Part shown: piece after piece, positions 54,554 through 63,149 of the stretch
Position numbering within the stretch: the stretch's first letter is position 1
Layout of the letters: every line of letters begins with the position of its first letter
Assembly: GCF_013285155.1 (NCBI RefSeq)
Contig: NZ_JABTEL010000002.1
Span: forward strand, 186,001-250,000
Source: Winogradskyella undariae
GTDB lineage: Bacteria > Bacteroidota > Bacteroidia > Flavobacteriales > Flavobacteriaceae
Reading direction: 5' to 3'
Length of the DNA: 64,000 bases
The notes under the pieces: model-generated
Database searches by the model: none
What the model saw: only the letters and a program-made list of their open reading frames with translations
What the model was told of the DNA's origin: nothing
Position numbers and translations under genes: made by a program

Positions 54554-54757
54554 ATGAAAACTTATACCTCATTTGAGCAAATTGATAACGATTTAAAGTT
54601 GCATAAACTAGAGCGTGACATTGCCTGGGAAGAACTTAAATTAGTAAAAGGTGAAATTAAACAAGATCTTAGTCCATTAAATTGGCTAAACTCGGCATTA
54701 AAATTAACAAGCAAATACAGCTTTGTTGCGCTTCTTAAAAAATGGTTTTTTAAATAG
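54554..54757 (+). CDS. Small conserved-type protein of the YtxH cassette
   Basis: A 67-residue charged, helical protein (YTSFEQIDNDLKLHKLERDIAWEELKLVKGEIKQDL) with a semi-hydrophobic end (YSFVALLKKWFFK) that could touch the membrane. Unknown function; it repeatedly accompanies ytxH/holin-like genes in flavobacteria. It lies 36 nt after the holin-like gene. Confidence 0.68.
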   Translation: MKTYTSFEQIDNDLKLHKLERDIAWEELKLVKGEIKQDLSPLNWLNSALKLTSKYSFVALLKKWFFK

Positions 54758-54761
54758 ATGA

Positions 54762-55790
54762 TTAGACTTCTACTTTAGCTGTAATTTGTTTTTTAAACTC
54801 ATTTGGTGAGATATCATATTTTTCTTTAAATATTTTAGAAAAATAACTTCGACTTGTAAAACCTATTGAGTATACAATTTGAGAAATGTTTAAATCTGTA
54901 GTTTTAATAAAATTTCTTGCCTGTTCTAAACGAATATGACGTATAAATTCTGTCACAGTTCGTTTGTAAAGAAATTTAAAACCATCTTGAAGTTTGGCCT
55001 GAGATAAACCATATTTTTCAGATAATTGATCTAGGGAGTATTGTTTAGCAGGCTCTTTTTGAATTAAATCGCAAATCTTCTTTATTGTTTTTAATTCTTT
55101 TTTAGTTAGAGAATTAGGCAATTCTTTCCCTGCGGTTTGTCTTTCGTGTTGTTGAATGTGTAAGGATAGAATTTCGTAAACCTTAGCTTCGATTTTTAAG
55201 ACACGTAGCATGCCCTTAGCCTTAATTTTATGAATTTTACGTACATCGTCAGCCATTTTTAAGTTAAGCTCACCAAAATGCATGTATCTATTTTCGTAAT
55301 CTCTATCTACAAACAATTCATATAATTTTTTATTCAAAGAAGCTACGTTAGTTGTACGCTTCTTCATGAATTCTTTTCTTACAATCTGAATAATATTTAC
55401 CTCAAGTTTTTCATGCTTAGGGAAATGTAAATAGTTTATACCTTCAGATTTATTTGTGAATATTACCGATTGAAATTGTTCGGTTTGTCTTGCTGTATTT
55501 TGTTCCCCAAAGCGATGCGAGAAATAACCTTTTAGATTGTACATAAATCTGATAGGGTTAAAATCTTCTGCTTCAATCTTTAGAATAAATTCTTTATTAA
55601 AAGTAATATTCATATCCAGTAAATTTACGCCCCAATCAAATGGAATATAAATTATCTTTCCCTTCCCATTACTATTATCTATAGTCATGGTGTATTCTCC
55701 CCATTTCTCTTCAATTGTACCTCCTAAATGAGCACTAATTTGAGTTAAAATATCCTTTGTGTTTTCAGGATTTATTACAATTTCAATCAT
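54762..55790 (-). CDS. AraC-family transcriptional regulator
   Basis: A 342-residue protein. The C-terminal 100 residues form two helix-turn-helices: YSLDQLSEKYGLSQAKLQDGFKFLY and LNISQIVYSIGFTSRSYFSKIFKEKYDISPNEFK, the AraC/XylS signature. The N-terminal 200 residues form a sensory-type domain of unknown ligand (begins MIEIVINPENTKDILTQIS). It follows the DUF2652 cyclase-like gene with 17 nt between and converges on the YtxH cassette 4 nt away. Confidence 0.92.
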   Translation of the reverse strand: MIEIVINPENTKDILTQISAHLGGTIEEKWGEYTMTIDNSNGKGKIIYIPFDWGVNLLDMNITFNKEFILKIEAEDFNPIRFMYNLKGYFSHRFGEQNTARQTEQFQSVIFTNKSEGINYLHFPKHEKLEVNIIQIVRKEFMKKRTTNVASLNKKLYELFVDRDYENRYMHFGELNLKMADDVRKIHKIKAKGMLRVLKIEAKVYEILSLHIQQHERQTAGKELPNSLTKKELKTIKKICDLIQKEPAKQYSLDQLSEKYGLSQAKLQDGFKFLYKRTVTEFIRHIRLEQARNFIKTTDLNISQIVYSIGFTSRSYFSKIFKEKYDISPNEFKKQITAKVEV

Positions 55791-55807
55791 TCTATTTAAT
55801 TCGTTGG

Positions 55808-56392
55808 TTATACTAGAGGCGTTAAATCTATGTAAGCGTAATTTACATCTCCAATATGTTTGTAATTTTCATCCCCTTGTTTAAGTTTTGCCCAAAATAA
55901 TCTTTCGTCTAAATCTTCGTTTGCATATTGATTGAGCAAGGTTTCGGTGAATAAAATATATTCGTCTTTATTAATGGTATTTTTAAGTAATTTATGAGCT
56001 ATAATAACATCTTCGCCCATAAGCTTAATGTGTTTACCTATGTTAACAGCTTCAACATCCTCACCGTAATGTAAAATTATTTTTAAGCCAAGAGATGTTA
56101 TAATTGGTTCTCCATTTGTTTCTTGCTTAAAGTGTTTATCTAAAGTAGCAAGCTGTTTATAAAATTCGGTATAAAATAAAGTACACTGATCAATTAATGT
56201 TTTTAAGGCTGGTAAATCACCTCTTTTATAAAAAAGGACAGCATCTCCCTCAATTTCAGAGACTTTTAATCCAATTTCATTCGAATATATAATTTGATTA
56301 AGTAAAGCAGGAACAACTTTAGCGCTCAGATCTGTTTCTGCCTCGCTCATAAATTTAGTAAAACCACTAATGTCGGGTATACAGATTAACAT
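55808..56392 (-). CDS. DUF2652 protein, nucleotide-cyclase-like fold
   Basis: A 194-residue protein with elements of class III cyclases: LICIPDISGFTKFM at the start (first metal-Asp position), IEGDAVLFYK (second Asp, GD motif), and LKIILHYGEDVEAV with MGEDVIIAHKLLKN in the late beta-hairpin/helix. DUF2652 proteins are cyclase-related but not shown to be active. The absence of a clear base-specifying Lys/Asp pair leaves catalytic activity uncertain. It is co-transcribed with an AraC-type regulator, which could respond to its product or state. Confidence 0.8.
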   Translation of the reverse strand: MLICIPDISGFTKFMSEAETDLSAKVVPALLNQIIYSNEIGLKVSEIEGDAVLFYKRGDLPALKTLIDQCTLFYTEFYKQLATLDKHFKQETNGEPIITSLGLKIILHYGEDVEAVNIGKHIKLMGEDVIIAHKLLKNTINKDEYILFTETLLNQYANEDLDERLFWAKLKQGDENYKHIGDVNYAYIDLTPLV

Positions 56393-56546
56393 AGTTTGTG
56401 TTCGTTTTAAAGTAAAAATAGTTTAAATAAAAAGAGTATGTCTTAAAAAAATATAAAAAAGCGCTATAATTTATTTGTTCTACTATGGTTTATCAAATCC
56501 GTTAAGCTTCATCTTAATAGAGCAAATGATTCCTTTGTATTAGGTA

Positions 56547-56556
56547 TATCTTTGAG
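56547..56556 (+). promoter_or_regulatory. -7 box of the hemerythrin gene
   Basis: TATCTTTGAG, the same string as before the YtxH cassette, 32 nt before the start codon at 56589. Confidence 0.5.
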
Positions 56557-56588
56557 ATAAATCAATAAACAATTTAAATCAATACATC

Positions 56589-57023
56589 ATGAATATTTAC
56601 GAAGCTATACGCAATGATCACGATATACAACGCGACCTTTTAAAGCAATTGGTAGATACTTCTGGCGATACTAAAACAAGAAGCGATTTATTTAAAAAAC
56701 TGAATAAAGAACTTTCTATACATGCCAACGCGGAGGAACGTCATTTTTATAAGCCGTTAATTCCTGTAGATATGATGCAAGAACATGCCAGACATGGAAT
56801 TGCTGAACACCATGAGATTGATGAACTTATAGAAAGATTAGAACAGACAGATATGGACTCTTCTGCTTGGTTAAAAATTGCGAAAGATTTAAAACATAAA
56901 GTAGAACATCATTTAGAGGATGAAGAACATAGTTTTTTTCAGCTTTCGGGAAAGGTGTTCACCGAAAAAGAAAAAGAAGAATTAGCTACAAAATATGTGG
57001 ATTATATGAAAGCACATAGATAG
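56589..57023 (+). CDS. Hemerythrin-domain protein
   Basis: A 144-residue four-helix-bundle di-iron protein. The ligand pattern is present: HDIQRDLLKQL, HANAEERHFYKPLI (His/Glu set), HHEIDELIERL and HHLEDEEHSFFQL. Such proteins sense or buffer O2, NO or iron. It is a single gene with its own -7 box in a stress-gene neighbourhood and a long-loop terminator downstream. Confidence 0.9.
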   Translation: MNIYEAIRNDHDIQRDLLKQLVDTSGDTKTRSDLFKKLNKELSIHANAEERHFYKPLIPVDMMQEHARHGIAEHHEIDELIERLEQTDMDSSAWLKIAKDLKHKVEHHLEDEEHSFFQLSGKVFTEKEKEELATKYVDYMKAHR

Positions 57024-57045
57024 CATCGTTTTAGGTTAGGTTGGT

Positions 57046-57119
57046 GAGCTATCCTTTTAAAATTTGAAAAATGAGTGTTAAAACTGGTTATTGAGTTTTA
57101 AATGGGGTGGCTCTTTTTT
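57046..57119 (+). terminator. Probable terminator after the hemerythrin gene
   Basis: GAGCTATCC (57046-57054) pairs with GGGGTGGCTC (57104-57113) through G-C, A-T and G-T pairs, with further TTTTAAA/TTTAAA pairing inside, then six T (57114-57119). The rest of 57024-57335 holds only a TAATTTTG box (57239-57246) that may serve the next gene. Confidence 0.6.
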
Positions 57120-57335
57120 ATGTGCTGATAATTAGTTTTTTTTAGCAGGTTTATTTTAATAAACGTTAAGATTTTAAGAACTGAGTAATAACGTTAATCT
57201 CTTCTTTAATTGAATTAATAGGTATTGAATTTCTTCATTAATTTTGAATAGAAGCTAAGTGAAAGCTTAGAGTTTAGGATGTATAACGGTAAACATCATT
57301 AAAAAAGTTACCTGTAATAAAAAAAAACAAAAAAA

Positions 57336-57785
57336 ATGGCAACATACACAGAAGAAGTAGGAAGTAAATTAAATAATTTATTAGAGAAAAATTATGACGC
57401 AGAAAAGGGCTATAAGAAAGCAGCAGAAAATGTAAATCACTTAGGTCTTAAAAATTACTTTAACCGTAAAGCAGAACAAAGGCGCACTTTTGGACATGAT
57501 CTTAAATCAGAGATTAAAACATTTGGACAAGAGGTAGATAAAGGTGGTAGTATAACAGGATCTGCTCACAGAACATGGATGGATGTAAAATCTTGGTTGT
57601 CTCAAGACAATGAAGAGTCCATGTTAGAAGAAGCTATCAGAGGAGAAAAGGCTTCTGTAGATGAGTACCAAGATGTATTAATGGAAACGAGCTTGCCTAG
57701 TAGTACAAAATCAATTTTGCTATCTCAAAAAAAGAATATCGAAACAGATTTATCTGAGGTCAAATCTTTAGAAAATTTAAAATAA
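57336..57785 (+). CDS. PA2169-family four-helix-bundle protein (DUF2383)
   Basis: A 149-residue helical protein of the PA2169/DUF2383 type: EVGSKLNNLLEKNYDAEKGYKKAAENV, KNYFNRKAEQRRTFGHDLKSEI, MLEEAIRGEKASVDEYQDVL. The carboxylate and His pattern is ferritin-like, but metal binding is unproven. Such proteins are associated with stress and stationary phase. A strong terminator follows directly. Confidence 0.85.
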   Translation: MATYTEEVGSKLNNLLEKNYDAEKGYKKAAENVNHLGLKNYFNRKAEQRRTFGHDLKSEIKTFGQEVDKGGSITGSAHRTWMDVKSWLSQDNEESMLEEAIRGEKASVDEYQDVLMETSLPSSTKSILLSQKKNIETDLSEVKSLENLK

Positions 57786-57810
57786 GTTTCAAATTAGACT
57801 TAATTAATTA

Positions 57811-57853
57811 AAAAGAGCGTGTATTCGTATAAAAACGAATACACGCTCTTTTT
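57811..57853 (+). terminator. Terminator after the PA2169-type gene
   Basis: AAAAGAGCGTGTATTCGT (57811-57828) pairs with ACGAATACACGCTCTTTT (57835-57852) over 18 bp with a 6-nt loop and a T tail. Confidence 0.95.
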
Positions 57854-57962
57854 CGTTTGTACACCAGGCATTTAAAAAAATAGATTAGGTTATGGGCTAG
57901 TATTTTTTTTGTATCAGATAATGGATAAGGCTTTGTTTTAGTTACTTGCAGTAAAAAGAAAG

Positions 57963-58670
57963 ATGTTCTACAAATTATCAAATACGACAGATATACTTCA
58001 ATTAGAGGGTGATTTTGACGCAAAATTTAAATATCCTTTGCTTTACAGAACAACAGCAATTATTAATGGCCTTTTAGAAGAATCATTACCTGTAATAACA
58101 ATGGAAACTCCAGGAGTTATAGACTATGCCATTTGGGGTTTACTTCCAGAAAATTATAAGGAAGGTTGGGAAAGTTTTCAAAACCTAACAAATACATTAA
58201 ATACCTCTATTAATGATCTAAATTCTTCTAATTGGTTAGAAGAAGATATAAAGTATCAACGTTGTGTGGTCATCGTTTCTGGTTTCTTCACCTCTTATTT
58301 GTATAACGGTGAAATTTATCCTTTTTACGTTTATGAAAAAGATCACAAACCATTTGCTCTTGCTGGTATTTACTCTAGATTAAGTGATGGTTTTTTATCA
58401 TTTAGCCTTATTACAACTCCAGCAAAAAAGCATGACATAAAAGAGATCCATAATTTAGGTCCAGATTTTCCTATCGTTATTAGTTCAGATCACTATGAAG
58501 CTTGGTTAGAATATGATGTTGATTTGGCAACTTTTGGGTATGGAAAAATAGGGCATGTAGATTTGCAAGCTCACACAATTTCTAAAGAATTTTATAAAAA
58601 CCAAATCATGTATCAAACCATTTTAGAGCCAGCTCACTATAATGATTTTCCTATGGCTACTTTAAAATAA
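57963..58670 (+). CDS. SRAP (YedK/HMCES)-like protein lacking catalytic Cys2
   Basis: A 235-residue homologue of SOS-response-associated peptidases, which link covalently to abasic sites in single-stranded DNA through Cys2. Family landmarks remain: TMETPGVIDYAIWGLLP, TLN (78-80), RCVVIVSGFF (100-109), PFALAGIYSR, ITTPA and IHN (162-164). But residue 2 is Phe (MFYKLSN instead of MCG/MCY), and the canonical GFYEW active-site glutamate is replaced (GFFTS, Thr110). Asn80 and His163 are kept. It probably cannot form the DNA crosslink and may bind DNA only, or have a new role. Confidence 0.82.
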   Translation: MFYKLSNTTDILQLEGDFDAKFKYPLLYRTTAIINGLLEESLPVITMETPGVIDYAIWGLLPENYKEGWESFQNLTNTLNTSINDLNSSNWLEEDIKYQRCVVIVSGFFTSYLYNGEIYPFYVYEKDHKPFALAGIYSRLSDGFLSFSLITTPAKKHDIKEIHNLGPDFPIVISSDHYEAWLEYDVDLATFGYGKIGHVDLQAHTISKEFYKNQIMYQTILEPAHYNDFPMATLK

Positions 58671-58696
58671 TTTAATATTTTTTGGTAATATATTAT

Positions 58697-58721
58697 AAAA
58701 CTCATCTTAGATGGGTTTTTA
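58697..58721 (+). terminator. Terminator after the SRAP-like gene
   Basis: AAACTCATC (58698-58706) pairs with GATGGGTTT (58710-58718) through one G-T pair, followed by T-rich sequence. Confidence 0.72.
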
Positions 58722-58858
58722 TTATGTTCTGAAAATTATAGGATTACATTGTAATTCGGTTAATATCTAAATCATTTGAGCAAACTAAAATCGTTAATAT
58801 AGGCCATCTTTGTAATGAAGGTTAGAAGTTCTAATCTAATTAACTAAAACCAAAAAAT

Positions 58859-59020
58859 ATGTTACGTTGGACAATCACATTCGTTATAATAGCAATCATA
58901 GCAGCCGTACTTGGATTCGGAGGAATAGCAGGAGCAGCAGCAGGAATCGCTAAAATTATCTTCTTTATTTTTATAGTACTTTTTGTATTATCATTATTAA
59001 AAGGAGTATTGAAGAAATAA
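58859..59020 (+). CDS. DUF1328 (YtjA-like) small membrane protein
   Basis: A 53-residue protein ([22 protein letters not shown]...) with two hydrophobic helices around [13 protein letters not shown], the signature of DUF1328/YtjA proteins, which are stress-associated inner-membrane proteins. A palindrome ATTACA-T-TGTAAT (58743-58755) lies about 100 bases upstream, and a terminator follows. Confidence 0.9.
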   Translation: MLRWTITFVIIAIIAAVLGFGGIAGAAAGIAKIIFFIFIVLFVLSLLKGVLKK

Positions 59021-59044
59021 ATAATTCAGTATATAATATTATTA

Positions 59045-59087
59045 ATAGTCTTAAGAAGCGTAAAAACTTTTTAAGGCTATTTTTTTT
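59045..59087 (+). terminator. Terminator after the DUF1328 gene
   Basis: ATAGTCTTAA (59045-59054) pairs with TTAAGGCTAT (59071-59080) with one G-T pair, then a run of T (59080-59087). Confidence 0.78.
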
Positions 59088-59193
59088 CACTGAAATCAGT
59101 GACTAAAAGCCTATAGTGTTTGTTTAAATTGCATTTTAAACCTTTTAAAATAGTATTACGATCTAATGTTTAGAAATTAGAAAGTCTATATAC

Positions 59194-59201
59194 TATTTTT
59201 G
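59194..59201 (+). promoter_or_regulatory. -7 box of the histidine kinase operon
   Basis: TATTTTTG matches TAnnTTTG 22 nt before the start codon at 59224. Confidence 0.5.
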
Positions 59202-59223
59202 TAAAAAGATATAAAAATCAAAA

Positions 59224-61116
59224 ATGCAAATTAAAAACACGTTTTATCTTTTATTAAGTATGCTTTGTTTTGTTGGCTTCGCTCAACAAAAGGATACTTT
59301 TAGAGCTTTTGGTGAATTACCTAGAATGGTGGATTATAAGCTTTATGAAAATTTAAAATATTCCAAAAATCAAGAAATTCGATTTAAATATTTAGATACT
59401 ATTGCTATGATTTATTTAGAATCTGGTCATGCAGATTCTTTAATGCATTATGGACACCTTATTAAAAATGAAGCGCTTTATAAGGGGCGAAATATTAAAA
59501 ATAGAGATGAGATTAAACTTAGTGGTTTATATTTTGAAGGTGTTGCGGCTCAAAAACTGGGATTATTAGAAGAATCAATTAAATCTTTAATTGAAGGTAT
59601 TGAAAGCTCAAATTCAGAACAATCTATTCAAAAGTATTTAAAATTACAGTTAGCAGAAACTTATTTGCTTAAAAGCGAATTAAAAAAAGCTAAAGTATTA
59701 CTAGAAGAATTACCGCAAGAAAAAGCACCTCATGATTTTTATTTGAAGAATGAAGTTGTTAAAAGTCAGTATTTAATTTTATCTAATGACTTAGACTTGG
59801 CTGAAATAATGATAAATAAAGCTTTATCTGAAGAATTTATCGATAACTACCAAAAATTAAAATTAGAATTACAACTCAATTTATCTGAAGTAGAGCTAAG
59901 ACGAGGTCATTTTGAAAGTGTTTTAGAGACGGTAAATAATATTAAAACTACGGCGTTAAATAGCGGGTTTTATGATGTATATATTGAAGCCACTTTAGAG
60001 ATAGGCTTAAGTCATGCCATGTTAAAAGAGTATGATGCTTCTGAAGTTGTGTTAACTACAGCGTACATAAACACCATACAATGGAACCGTTTAGAGTTAG
60101 AACAAAAAGTTATAGGCGATTTAGTGAAGCTCTATAAAGTAAAAGAAGATTATAAAAATGCTTATAATTTAATTACGCAATACCAAAGGGTAACAAAAGA
60201 AATAGCGGATAAGCAAAATCAACGTTTAGTAAAAGATTTAGAGTTAAAGTATGAAACTTTAAAAAAGGAAAAGGAGATTAGTCAACTACAGGAAGATCAA
60301 ATTTTGCAACAAGCAGAGATTGAACGTCAAAAAACTATAAAATATGCTTTCTTAATAGGCTTTTTAGTGATTCTTATTCCAATTATATTATTACTAATAG
60401 TTTATTATCAAAAGTTGCAAACCCAAAGTTTATTAAATAAACAACAGGAAGCGATTAATCAACAAGAGGTTACTACTTTATTGCAATCTCAAGAATTAGA
60501 ATTGGCCAAAAATACGATTTCAGTACAATCTAAAGAACGAGACAGAATAGCCAGAGAATTACACGATAGTATTGGTGGTAATTTAGCGGGTATAAAATTA
60601 AAGATGAATAGTTTGGGTGATCATCAGCCAGAGTTTAGACAAATATTAAATTTACTAGACGCAACTTACAATCAGGTTCGTGAGATTTCACACAGTTTAA
60701 TTCCTAAAGAATTTGAAGGTTCTGCATTTACAGATTTAGTAAATAGTTATTTAGATAGTATTAGTAAAGATGCTTCCGTAAATTTACGTTTTGAAGCTTA
60801 CCCTAATGATGAAGTAAATGCTATTGATGTTTCGATTCAAGTATCTTTATTTAATATCATAAAAGAATTAGTAACTAATGCTTTAAAACATGCTAAAGCA
60901 GAAGAAATTAATGTTCAAATTACATCATTCTCAGAAGATAAAAGTATTGAGCTTTTGTATGAAGATGATGGGGTCGGGTTCGATTTAAATAAGACGAATA
61001 AAGGAATCGGTCTAAAGAATATGGAAACCAGAGTGGCTAATTTTAAAGGTCGAATTTCTATAGATACAGCAATAAACCGAGGAACCGTAATAAGTATAAG
61101 CTTACCACAAAATTAA
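59224..61116 (+). CDS. TPR-containing sensor histidine kinase (HisKA_3 type)
   Basis: A 630-residue membrane kinase. Signal peptide or first helix (LLLSMLCFVGFAQQ), an extracytoplasmic TPR region (about 40-340), a coiled coil, one transmembrane helix (YAFLIGFLVILIPIILLLIVYY, about 374-395), then the dimerisation/phosphoacceptor motif ERDRIARELHDSIGGNLAGIKLKM with the NarL-type His, and HATPase_c motifs ELVTNALKHAKA, DDGVGFDLNKTNKGIGLKNMETR. It probably senses envelope signals through its periplasmic TPRs. It is co-transcribed with the response regulator 3 nt downstream. Confidence 0.93.
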   Translation: MQIKNTFYLLLSMLCFVGFAQQKDTFRAFGELPRMVDYKLYENLKYSKNQEIRFKYLDTIAMIYLESGHADSLMHYGHLIKNEALYKGRNIKNRDEIKLSGLYFEGVAAQKLGLLEESIKSLIEGIESSNSEQSIQKYLKLQLAETYLLKSELKKAKVLLEELPQEKAPHDFYLKNEVVKSQYLILSNDLDLAEIMINKALSEEFIDNYQKLKLELQLNLSEVELRRGHFESVLETVNNIKTTALNSGFYDVYIEATLEIGLSHAMLKEYDASEVVLTTAYINTIQWNRLELEQKVIGDLVKLYKVKEDYKNAYNLITQYQRVTKEIADKQNQRLVKDLELKYETLKKEKEISQLQEDQILQQAEIERQKTIKYAFLIGFLVILIPIILLLIVYYQKLQTQSLLNKQQEAINQQEVTTLLQSQELELAKNTISVQSKERDRIARELHDSIGGNLAGIKLKMNSLGDHQPEFRQILNLLDATYNQVREISHSLIPKEFEGSAFTDLVNSYLDSISKDASVNLRFEAYPNDEVNAIDVSIQVSLFNIIKELVTNALKHAKAEEINVQITSFSEDKSIELLYEDDGVGFDLNKTNKGIGLKNMETRVANFKGRISIDTAINRGTVISISLPQN

Positions 61117-61119
61117 TTT

Positions 61120-61767
61120 ATGAGTACATCATTTTCTATAATTATTGCCGATGACCATGCTATGTTTTTAGATGGGTTAACAAGTATTTTGGCAGAAGAA
61201 GCGTCTATTAATATTATTCTAACGGCTAAAACTGGAACTCAGGTTATAAAATATCTAAGAATTAATACAGACGAAAAAATAGATCTGGTAATTACAGATA
61301 TTAATATGCCAGAAATGGATGGTGTAGAATTAAATACCGCTATTAAATCAGAGTTTCCTCAAATAAAAACTCTTGTGGTTAGCATGCTCGAAGATGCTAA
61401 AAAAATAAAAACACTTACCGAAGCCAATGTTAATGGCTATATCTCTAAAAATGCTGAGAAAACAGAATTATTAAAAGCTATAAAATCGATATTAGAAGGT
61501 GAAAATTATTTTTCACCACGTATTAAACAAGTCGTAATGGAAGCTATGTTTTCGGCAAAATCTAATCCAGAAATCTCACTAAGTAAACGTGAAACTGAAG
61601 TTTTAAAGCTTATAGCGCAAGAGTTCACAACACAAGAAATTGCAGATCAATTATTTTTAAGTAAACACACAATAGAGAGTTACCGTAAAAATCTTATTTC
61701 TAAGTTAGGTGTACGTAATTTAGCTGGTCTTACACGTTATGCTGTAGAAAAAGGGATGCTAGATTAA
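61120..61767 (+). CDS. LuxR/NarL-family response regulator
   Basis: A 215-residue regulator: receiver domain with phosphoacceptor Asp in VITDINMPEMDG, the switch region LVVSMLED and the KNAEKTELL helix. The output is a LuxR helix-turn-helix (LSKRETEVLKLIAQEFTTQEIADQLFLSKHTIESYRKNLISKLGV). It is the partner of the upstream kinase. Nested inverted repeats lie just downstream of it, before the next gene, and are candidate targets. Confidence 0.95.
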   Translation: MSTSFSIIIADDHAMFLDGLTSILAEEASINIILTAKTGTQVIKYLRINTDEKIDLVITDINMPEMDGVELNTAIKSEFPQIKTLVVSMLEDAKKIKTLTEANVNGYISKNAEKTELLKAIKSILEGENYFSPRIKQVVMEAMFSAKSNPEISLSKRETEVLKLIAQEFTTQEIADQLFLSKHTIESYRKNLISKLGVRNLAGLTRYAVEKGMLD

Positions 61768-61908
61768 TTACCTCTTTCTTTTTAGTAATTTACTTAAATA
61801 TTAAGTTATTAGAATAACTCATAGAACATCATACTTTGATTTTATGAGTGACTAAGCATGTCTTTTAGCTTTATATATTTCCCAAATTATAGCAATAAAA
61901 CTTTCCAT

Positions 61909-61942
61909 CCCTGAAAACAGGGTAAGTATTTTTACTACTTAC
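61909..61942. promoter_or_regulatory. Nested inverted repeats upstream of the small membrane gene
   Basis: CCCTG-aaaa-CAGGG (61909-61922) is a 5-bp hairpin or operator; overlapping it, GTAAGTA-N7-TACTTAC (61922-61942) is a 7-7-7 inverted repeat. It lies about 80 bases before ATG 62015, a plausible binding site for the adjacent LuxR-type regulator, or a weak terminator for the regulator gene. Confidence 0.55.
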
Positions 61943-62014
61943 AGTACGTTTTAAAAGCACTAAAGATCCGAAATTTGCATCATAACAATAACTAAAACTA
62001 AAAAATTAGAACTT

Positions 62015-62437
62015 ATGATTTACGGAATTACTTTAATCCTTTTAAGCATCATCGCAGTACCATCACTTATTTTATCAAAAAAACCTAACGCACAAGAGCT
62101 GTTAGACAAAGTAGCACCTTACCAAGGTTGGATTGGGCTTGTATTTTGCATTTTTGGAGTTTGGGGAATTATTTCAGCTTTACTTAATATAGCTTTATTG
62201 TCAATAGCCCCTATTTGGTGGATTACTTTATTAGCTGGTAGTGTAGTAGAAGCAGCACTTGGATTTATGTTAGGGTTTGGTATGATAAACCAATTAATTT
62301 TAAGTAAAAATGAAGCAGCAAAAGCAAAAGGAGCAGCATTAAGAGAAAAATTAGCACCAAAGTTAGGTCAATTTGGAATCTTAGGATTAGTAGTAGGTGG
62401 TTGGATGATTGCAGCATCTTTCTTATTTACTATTTAA
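62015..62437 (+). CDS. Small four-helix membrane protein
   Basis: A 140-residue protein with about four transmembrane helices (ITLILLSIIAVPSLILS; GWIGLVFCIFGVWGIISALLNI; WWITLLAGSVVEAALGFMLGFGM; FGILGLVVGGWMIAASFLF) and a charged loop (KNEAAKAKGAALREKLAPK). Unrecognised family. Its position after the two-component system and behind operator-like repeats suggests it is a target of that system. Confidence 0.75.
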   Translation: MIYGITLILLSIIAVPSLILSKKPNAQELLDKVAPYQGWIGLVFCIFGVWGIISALLNIALLSIAPIWWITLLAGSVVEAALGFMLGFGMINQLILSKNEAAKAKGAALREKLAPKLGQFGILGLVVGGWMIAASFLFTI

Positions 62438-62487
62438 TTATCAGAATAGATTAATTCACAAAATAAAATCAATAAAATATTAATATT

Positions 62488-63093
62488 ATGAAACAGTTAA
62501 TTTTAGCAATACTATTATGTATTTCTACATTAGGAATTGCACAAAACACATCAGGTAGACGCACTATAAGTGTTTACGGTGTTGCAGAAAAAACAACTCA
62601 AACTATTACTTATAAAACAGATGTAACGCTGACTTTAGATAATAGTTATTATACGGATGATCCTTATAATAGTTTAGACGAATTATTAGTGAAATACTAC
62701 GAGAAAGTTGATGAGCTAAATATTGATAAATCAAAATTCACAGTAGACGAATTATCATATGTATCTTCAGGATATAGAAAAGATGGAACTGTTCTTAGAT
62801 TTGAAACTAGTGATAAGGAGGAAATCTTAAAATTAACAAGTATTAGAATGGCACAAGTAATGCCAGCTTATATTCAGGTGAAAACTAAAACACCTGAAGC
62901 AGATATGAAAAAGTTAATGACTAAAGCGTTAGAAAATGCTCGTGAAAAAGCAGAAATGTTAGCAGCTATTAGCGGAGATGAAATTGGAGAAATATGCTCA
63001 ATAGTTAGTGATTATGATACATCTGATTACTGGCAATCACCAAATACAGATTCAGAATATGTAAGATTATCTGTTGTTTTTACATTAAAATAA
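62488..63093 (+). CDS. SIMPL-domain (DUF541) protein
   Basis: A 201-residue exported protein: signal peptide (LAILLCISTLGIAQ), then the SIMPL/DUF541 pattern RTISVYGVAEKTTQ near residue 25 and ALENAREKAEMLAAISGDEIGEICSI toward the end. SIMPL proteins form beta-barrel-like oligomers in the periplasm; family members have been tied to oxidative stress and, in animals, to IRAK signalling. It may be co-transcribed with the membrane protein 50 nt upstream. Confidence 0.88.
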   Translation: MKQLILAILLCISTLGIAQNTSGRRTISVYGVAEKTTQTITYKTDVTLTLDNSYYTDDPYNSLDELLVKYYEKVDELNIDKSKFTVDELSYVSSGYRKDGTVLRFETSDKEEILKLTSIRMAQVMPAYIQVKTKTPEADMKKLMTKALENAREKAEMLAAISGDEIGEICSIVSDYDTSDYWQSPNTDSEYVRLSVVFTLK

Positions 63094-63110
63094 AAATTTA
63101 TTTAAGGGTG

Positions 63111-63149
63111 AAGTCTGCGTTGCGTTATTTTAATAATGCTCGCAGACTT
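63111..63149 (+). terminator. Terminator after the SIMPL gene
   Basis: AAGTCTGCG (63111-63119) pairs with CGCAGACTT (63141-63149), with inner pairing around GTTATT/AATAAT. The T-run is weak. Confidence 0.65.
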
